Shown: piece by piece, positions 56,901 to 64,000 of the stretch
How the letters are laid out: every line of letters begins with the position of its first letter
How positions within the stretch are numbered: the first letter of the stretch is position 1
Assembly (NCBI GenBank): GCA_010356995.1
Contig: ML996687.1
Span: 1,707,148-1,771,147 of the forward strand
Direction of reading: 5' to 3'
Origin: Trichodelitschia bisporula
Lineage: Eukaryota > Ascomycota > Dothideomycetes > Phaeotrichales > Phaeotrichaceae
Length of the DNA: 64,000 bases
The notes under the pieces: model-generated
What the model saw: the letters and a program-made list of their open reading frames with translations, nothing else
What the model was told of the DNA's origin: nothing
The model's database searches: none
Translations under genes and position numbers: made by a program

Positions 56901-59900
56901 TCAAAGGTTCGTAGTAACTGTCATGCTGTTGCTGTGGATCAGCAATACAGGCGGCAGCCCATTACACAAAACTTCAAGATCGCTCAGGTATCGCACACTA
57001 TCAGCCTCACTCTCACCCGTGCCCTCTACCGGACTCGGCAGCGTGGTGAACAGCACCGCCGTCTCGGTACTTTGCGCAACAATCAACTCATTCAGGATCA
57101 GATGCTGCGCGCGGCAGGGCAAGTCGTTGAAGTTAAGCGGCACAGACTGCATCGCGGGAAACCCACCCGCCGGTACCGGCGCGGAGGGTGAAGGCGCCGC
57201 AGGGCGATGCGTGTAGATGGAGTGACTGCCCTCGTTGCGGCCAGCGAGTGTCGGCGTGTCGGCGAACATGATAGAGGGGCCAGGTCCGTCTTGCGTCGAA
57301 ATCTTGGTTGGGGGAACGGTGCTGGCGGTGAACTTTGGCAGCGATAGTTGGCGAAGGGGTGCCGGACGGGAGAAGGTTGTACCTCGCCGGGCATCGTCGG
57401 TGTCGGAGTTCGTCTCGAGGCCATCTGGCAGGGCTGTATCCGAGGCCCTATGGCCTTGGCCGTGACCTGGTTGCCGATCTGCGGGACCGGGAAAGAGTAG
57501 GCCCCCGAATTGGTGTTTCCGCGGTGCCTGTGGGCGTGGATTTGTACCGAGACTCATGCTTCGCGGTTTGGGTCTGTCGTCCGAACCACGACCGCGTCCC
57601 ACAATGCCAAATTCGGTGGTTGCCGATTCACCTGACTCCGAATCACTGTCCGATGAACTCTCACTTTCGCTGCCAAAACTGCGGTGATACTCTAAAAGTC
57701 CGGGAATGAGTGACGAAGTTTGCGCACGCATTTCTGTGGCTAGAGCACTACTTGCTCCTGCGGCCTGACGATGAGCCTTTTGCATCAACTTCCGCAGTCC
57801 TTCGAAATTCGCCGTCGTACTGGTTTCCTGGCTGGCTTGGGATGGTGGGCCAGCGCCCTCATCCAACTCGGCCATGTCGTTCAAAGCGTCGGACGATTCT
57901 GCTCCGTTCCTAACGGCTTGCACGTCCTGCCACCATTCCTCGTCTTCTAAAGTGCTGTTAATGTCGCGCATCGTAGCCTCATCACCATCTTTCCCATTGA
58001 CGATTACTTCGTAGGTTTTCAGCGATCCGGAAGCCAGCCAAAACACAAGCACTTTGGCATCAATGCGTAGATTGGTGAGCAGCGATTGCACACGGCCTCT
58101 TTCCTCTTCAACGTCGCTCTCGTATTCGACAAAGACATTAACGCGCAGTTTGAACGCTCGCTTATAGGAAGGAACCGTATGCAGGATACAGCCGAGTTGT
58201 AGGATGAGAGTGTAGGTGTCGAAGTTGGTGGTTAGGATGCTCCGCTTTTGGCGACTGTTATCGTCCGTGGTTATTTGGGCCGACATCTGGATCGGCCACA
58301 GATCGATGTATTTTTTGGAATTTTCCTCATCCATAATGTCTTTGACGTGAAGCCAAGAAAGCGCACGCTCAAACTTGGTGGGCTTAGGAGCTGGAAGTTC
58401 GAGCTCGGAGAAGCCTTTCGCAATTGCAACATTGATTCGAAGGCGAAGCAGCAAGTCTTCCAGCAGGGTCACATAGCTTTGAGGTCCGATGGCACCTTCG
58501 GCTCGATTGATATCGGTAGGGAGCTTGGACTGCAACTTGCTGAAGACCTCCTGTTCACTGCGTTTCGTGTGATGCTTCCTATTGTCTGACTGCCCGGCGG
58601 CGCTATTCGGGCGTGAGGAGTGGGGTGAGGGAAGGTCGATCAACGGCTGACTCTTGCGAAGGTCGTTAAGATTGAAAAAGCCCATGATGACGATATTCGG
58701 TCTCATACCACCAAGACCAGCACTCAGAGCGATATTTCTCGCACCCCACTCGACGGCGGGACTGATCGCAATGTTGACAAAAGCCTTGATCTTGGAAAAG
58801 TCAATATAGTTTGTCCATGTAGCTTGCTGGCGTCTGGCTTCTGGAACAGCACCAGCAAAGTCGTCGCTAACGATAACGTGACCTAAAATGAACAACGCCC
58901 CTTTCTTCAGTGAGTTGCTGAATTGTATCAACTTGTAAGACCGTCGGGGATCGTTGACGAAGAGAAGAACTGAAGGGCGCCAGAACTTGATGTGATTTTG
59001 TCGAAGCCGAAGGAGGTATTTGCGAACTTGGTGAAAGATAAGACTTTGCGAGACATCCCCCCACGACTTCGGTGGTGTGGTGTAATGGATGACGAGGAAT
59101 AATGCGACGAGTAGGCCGACGCAAAGTGACGCGTAGACGCCATCCACGAAGAACATAGTCGCTCCACTAGCTGTGGCTCCGAGGGCTGCCGTCTGCCAGT
59201 TGAAGTAGTGAAAGGAAGGTCGAAAGTTGGGTGCGGAGCCGACTTTCAACAGGAAGCAGGCGAGATTGGTGATCAAGAATGTCATCAGATATGTCATAGT
59301 CACAAATGAAGCGATCTGATTGATGTCGGACAGCATTGCAAGCTGGGTGACAGCGTAGGTGATGATTATCGCATATGTGGGCTCGTCGTTACCTTTGGTT
59401 CCCTGGCCAAAGATGGAGAGGCCGGGGACAAGGTCGTCTCGAGCCAGCGCCTGGAGAAGCTTTGCGGATCCAATGACTCCCATGAGGACTGAGAAAGATG
59501 ATGTTGCAAATTCGCCCATCAGGATGATGCCACCAGAGATGTTGACCTACGACTATGGTCAGCTGAAATACCATGGGCAGTACTCCAACTCACATCCTGT
59601 ATGACATTTAGATTATTGTAGAATGTAGCTCGAGTGACTGTAGCCGCCAATGCTAGGATGACGAGAGTGTACGTGACGAAGGTCAATGCTAAGCCGTACA
59701 ATGTGCCTTTGGGTATAGCTTTACTTGGGTGCTTCAGATCTCCGGACATGCTTGCGCCGCTGAATCCATAATTTAGTATTCAATCAATCCAGGCGAAGCT
59801 CACTTACGCGAAAATACCACCGGTTGCCGGAAAAAGGATGCCAAAAAGGTCCTGCCATGTCTCGCGCCCATGCAGTTGGCTACCAGCCGCTCCCTTCGTG

Positions 59901-61072
59901 AGTCTCGGCATGAGATTGCTTCTCAGGGTCTCAAGGCTAGGCCCTGTGTACTCGATACCCAGACGCTCGCTCGTGAAGGGCTTGAGAACAAGAGCCGAAA
60001 AGGGGATGCTAAAAGTGGCGGCAAGCAGGATAACCAGAAGACCATTGCTGGCTCTGGCAAACAAGCCAGACCCGGCCAGGCAGATTCCAGTACATATGAC
60101 CAACACGATGGTTGCCCACAAGTAGGACCACCAGAAGCTGTCAGGTAGCCACTGTGACCACCCCCCGCTTTTGGCACCGAAGTTGTATATCAGGCAGTCG
60201 ATGAGACCGACGGCGTTCATACCGGTGTTGAAGACACACCCGATGTAAAAGACAATACCAATGGCTCCACCGAACTCTGGACCCAGGCTGCGCGAGATGA
60301 GATAGTAAGCACCACCACCTCTTACAGTGCCATTGGTGGCAATCGCAGAGACAGACATTGTCGTCAATAGGTTTATCGAATAACAAGCAACAAGCATCCC
60401 TAAACAAACATAAGCTGGAGACAGGAAAACGGGAGCAGTCGCCATTTTAGTCGGCTAAGTAGGCATGACTGCCACTGCTATGCATTAAGATTTGAAGACA
60501 ATATATCGAAGCATTGCAAATATAAAAGAACAAAACTTACCCATCATGCCAACGACACCTCCCTGACCGAGGATGAAGCCGAAGCGCAAGAACATGAGGA
60601 TACTGAGGACATTGAGGGTTGTCGGAACGAACACTCCCCCAAAAGTCCCCAGCTTCGAAGTGGTTGAGGCAGTAGGTCGTGGTCTAGACATTGAATGCGA
60701 TCTACGTCTTCCATGACGGTGAGAGTGGGTTTTGGTTCCATTTCGGCTGGCCTCGGGGCTCGTAGGACTTTCCGCCCGCTGAGAATGTCGACCACCTGTG
60801 CTGCCGTCGGTGGCCGCGGGATCATTGCCTCGATAGCGGACGCCGCCTTCAGCGCGCTTGGTACCAAAGAGGGGCCATTCTGGTTGTGCGTCCGAGCCGT
60901 TGTCCTGAAGGGGTTCAAAGTTGGGGCTTGATATCTCATCACGGGGTGAGGGCGACGATGGAGCCTGCGACCAGCGCCGTTCAAGCTGCTGCTCTTCATC
61001 GGTAGCGGTGCGCGCGGCAAAGTTGGAATGACTGCGAGATATGGCCCTCCTCTGAGGCGTGGACTTCTGCAT
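56901..61072 (-). CDS. VHC1: VHC1-like vacuolar cation-chloride cotransporter
   Basis: Four exons (61072-60541, 60399-59808, 59759-59594, 59546-56901) encode 1,311 residues. The N-terminal tail is Ser/Arg-rich. The transport core begins KLGTFGGVFVPTTLNVLSIL and GQGGVVGMMGMLVACYSINL, has the family motif ATNGTVRGGGAYYLISRSLG, and shows GASMSGDLKHPSKAIPKGT. About 12 spans end near residue 640, followed by a long cytosolic SLC12-type C-terminal domain with a Ser/Asp-rich insert (SESESSSDSDSESGE). Yeast Vhc1 moves K+ and Cl- across the vacuole membrane and helps in osmotic control. Intron 1 is 141 nt; the others are 47-48 nt. All rebuild conserved sequence. It shares its upstream region with an AVT3-like gene. 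Confidence 0.93.
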
Positions 61073-61662
61073 AATGATAGCCCATGTCCGGGTTTAACTC
61101 CGAAAATGCTTGTTGTAAGTCGAGGGAGGGGTTGTTGAAGTGTAGAACTAGATTGTGTCACAGCATGGACTAACGTAGGGGAAGTAGGGTCCCCGTCAGG
61201 CTCAATTGGCAAGGGTGGGGCGAGAGCAACGGTCCGGAAGGCGATGCCGGTACGTCAGGAAACAAATAAGTAAAAGAAACAGATCAACCGCGCGTGAGGT
61301 GATGCTTGATCCAAGGAAGCTCAACAACCAACTGCCGTCTCCAACCGTTGTCACGGGATCACGAAATGCAGGCCTCATCCCGCGCATGACGCCGTTCGCC
61401 GCCACGCGCGCCCTTGAACCGGCGCCCCGGCCCCCGGCTTTGTCCCGACCTTCACCAAAACTCCACCTCCACCGGCCGCCTCTCCACACTCTCCGCCTAA
61501 ACCCTTCCTCTACTGATTTCAGCTTGAACTACGGAGTAGTCTTTCTCTACTTCAACTGTTCGGCAACTCCCGGAGCATTTACTTCCTTTCCTCAGAGTTA
61601 CTGCCACTATCCCCACATGCTGGAGCTTTTGTAACCAACCTCCCGAAAGCGATTCCTGCCCA
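61073..61662. promoter_or_regulatory. Divergent promoter VHC1-like / AVT3-like
   Basis: 590 bp between the start codons of two vacuolar-type transporters. The AVT3 side (61500-61660) is pyrimidine-rich. No clear TATA box. Shared control is possible but unproven. Confidence 0.55.
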
Positions 61663-64000
61663 ATGTCGAGCCCTCAGCGAGAATCGTCCGGCCAGTCGAA
61701 GCCTCTTGCAGTCAATTCGTTGGCCATATCCTCTGACCAGTCTCTGGATAGCGCAACGACTGGCCCACGATCACGGGCAACTTCGATCGCCAGGCTCGGA
61801 TCCCCAGTTCCTTCTGCCCAAATCGGAACTCCTCCCGTCCGGCAGATACCCACTCCCTCGCAGCTGGCCAACACGCAGCATTCCGGAACCCAGACGCCGT
61901 TGGCAGGCTTAGAAGGGACCAGCATTCCCGTGTCAGGCCCAGGGGAGTCCGCGCTTGCCAACGCCTTACGAGGCTCTTTCGGGGCAAGCCCACCACGCTT
62001 CGGTCCTGCACCGAATCGGCCACTTTCCCCCGTATCTGCGGCCACCGGAAGCCGTGCACCACGAAGCAACTATGGCTCCTTCGATCAGCGAGCCGGAAGT
62101 CCTGCGCTCCACGAGAACCTCGAAATAGTCAAGAGACACTTAGCTGGGCCCTCTCACCACTCATCAAACCAGAATCTGAGGGGCGCTGGAGACTACCATA
62201 CGGAAGCGTTTGAGCAGAGGGAGAGCGAACTGATTGCCCCCGGCCTAGATAATGATGAGTTCTCGAGTCTACGGTTGCAGGGTGGAGACGTGACTCGTCC
62301 CATTTACCGGCTTGTCGAACAGCAACAAGTTGAGGCTCATGATCCACGACTGCGTCGGAAGAGCTTCCACTTTGACCCGCCGCCACCTGAGGAAGAAGTC
62401 CTGAACATTCGTTCTATCAAGCAACCCGGCGGCTTTAGACGCAACTATATTCGGAGAGCTGTTGGAAGTCCTTCACCCCACCGGTATGAGGAAGGAGAGC
62501 CTAGCGACCGTGGCTCACGACAGCCTCCTCAAATTCTGACGACGAGCTTCATCGAATTCCTGAGTCTCTATGGCCACTTTGCTGGTGAAGAGCTGGAAGA
62601 AGAGGAAGAGGACACGGATGACTTCTTCTCGTCGGATGCATTCGCGGATCGCGGAGTAGAAGGAGAGGAGTCGGGGGACGAAACGTATGGCGAGGAGAGC
62701 GGCTTGCTGAGTACTCCGGCAAAGCGGAGGAGAAGGCGCAAAGAAAAGGTTGTGCACGGAGCCAGCCCCAAGGGTGCCCTGCTGCTGCTCCTGAAGTCTT
62801 TTGTAGGGACAGGAGTTCTGTTTCTGCCAAAAGCCTTCCTCAACGGCGGCATGCTCTTCAGCAGTTTGGTCCTCCTTGGTGTCGCCGCTTTGAGCTACTA
62901 CTGCTTCCTTTTGCTGGTCTCGACCCGAATAAAGGTTCCTGCTTCCTTTGGCGAGATGGGTAACCAACTTTACGGAAAGCCTCTTCGCTTTATGATCAAC
63001 TTTTCCCTCGTCATCAGCCAAATCGGGTTCTCCTCGGCTTACATTGTCTTTGTGTCCGAAAACTTGCAGGCCTTCGTGCTGGCCGTCACGAAGTGCAAAA
63101 CATCCATCGATGTCAAGTGGTTCATCCTGATGCAAATGGTCATCTTTTTGCCGCTATCGCTATACCGCAACATCCAGAACATCCAGAAAATCGCCATTGT
63201 TGCCGACGTCTTCATTCTCCTTGGTCTGCTGTACCTGTACTATTTCGACATCTTCACAATTGCTACGCAGCATGGAATCTCGGACATTGCCTTGTTCAAC
63301 CAAAACGACTGGACGCTGTTCATCGGCACGGCTATTTTCACCTTTGAGGGTATTGGCTTGATCATTCCCATTCAGGAAAGCATGCGACACCCTGCGAAGT
63401 TCCCTGGCGTCCTTGGAATCGTCATGGTCATCATAACCGTGGTGTTCACAAGCATGGGGGCGCTCTCATACGCGGCTTATGGCTCAAAGACGAAGACGGT
63501 AGTCATTTTGAACATGCCGCAGGACAGCAAGTTTGTGAATGGCGTCCAGTTCATCTACTCACTCGCGATTCTCTTGTCAACGCCGCTCCAATTCTTCCCT
63601 GCCATTGAGATTACATCAATGGCTCTCTTCACCAAGACTGGGAAGAACAACCCGTACATCAAGTGGAAGAAGAATATCTTTCGCTTTTTTATGGTTGTTC
63701 TGTGCGCCGCGATTGCGTGGGTCGGAGCTGATGACCTGGACAAGTTCGTGGCTCTTGTCGGCAGCTTCGCCTGCATCCCACTTGTTTACATCTACCCTGT
63801 AAGTTTAATAGTTTTCGGTTTGCAGAACTATGCTGACTGCTCATAGCCAATGCTCCACCTTAAGGCACTATCCCGTACCCGATTACACAGGCTGGCGGAT
63901 ATTGGCTTGATAATCTTCGGTGTCATCGGGATGGTATACACGACAACGCTGACCGTTAAGAGCTGGGTGTCCGGCCCTTCTGTGAAGCCTCCTGGGTACT
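61663..64000 (+). CDS. AVT3: AVT3/AVT4-like vacuolar amino acid exporter, 3' end cut by window
   Basis: Exon 1 (61663-63798, 712 codons) is joined through a 48-nt intron to exon 2 (63847 to the window end), which is still open. Avt3/Avt4 export neutral amino acids from the vacuole. A long disordered N-terminus (about 360 residues) with an acidic run (EELEEEEEDTDD) precedes the core, as in Avt3. The core starts ASPKGALLLLLKSFVGTGVL and continues FLPKAFLNGGMLFSS, with YRNIQNIQKIAIVAD and FTFEGIGLIIPIQESMRHP, all family blocks of the AAAP superfamily. At least ten spans are visible before the edge. Start: first ATG after a pyrimidine-rich leader. Confidence 0.93.

Overview
This 64-kb window comes from a filamentous ascomycete fungus (Pezizomycotina). 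The genes carry several short GT-AG introns (mostly 47-60 nt, with CTAAC/CTGAC-like branch sites), stand singly on both strands and have fungal pyrimidine-rich leaders. Several products are typical of filamentous fungi: a KipA-type kinesin-7, a HAM-8-like membrane protein and BIG1. The class within Pezizomycotina cannot be fixed by eye. I found 20 protein genes with recognisable families, three or four small or orphan genes, one 52-N assembly gap, and no convincing tRNA, rRNA, transposon, virus-like element or CRISPR array.

Layout. 1-9.3 kb: 3' part of a SURNod19-like secreted protein, PEX10 (peroxisome import E3), a Kin4-like kinase, and a HAM-8-like four-span membrane protein. 9.3-12.6 kb: gene-free, G-rich DNA full of simple repeats. 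12.6-17.0 kb: SVP26 and BUD23 divergently arranged, then CDC6 facing BUD23. 17.8-23.7 kb: an orphan Cys-rich gene, a gamma-glutamyltransferase and an allantoate-permease-family MFS transporter. 24.5-40 kb: PRP39, BIG1, FAP1 (NFX1-type zinc finger) and EAF1 (NuA4 scaffold). 40-44.4 kb: mS41 divergent from KIN28 (CDK7), then a TATA-driven amidohydrolase-2 decarboxylase. 44.8-53 kb: a FUT8-like glycosyltransferase, 3.1 kb without an evident gene, and kinesin-7 KipA. 53-56.9 kb: low gene density with two small candidate genes. 56.9-64 kb: two vacuolar-type transporters arranged divergently, a VHC1-like cation-chloride cotransporter and an AVT3/4-like amino acid exporter cut by the window end.

Most genes are housekeeping and look intact. 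They do not form a biosynthetic cluster or a defence system, and I do not see a new multi-gene system. The points most worth a second look are a 10-nt micro-exon, in-frame introns in CDC6 and the transferase, a 362-nt G-quadruplex-bearing intron in PRP39 (itself a splicing factor), three long poly-G runs all lying upstream of minus-strand genes, the FUT8-like enzyme, and the unrecognised small genes. All exon structures were deduced by reading splice signals and frame, not from transcripts.
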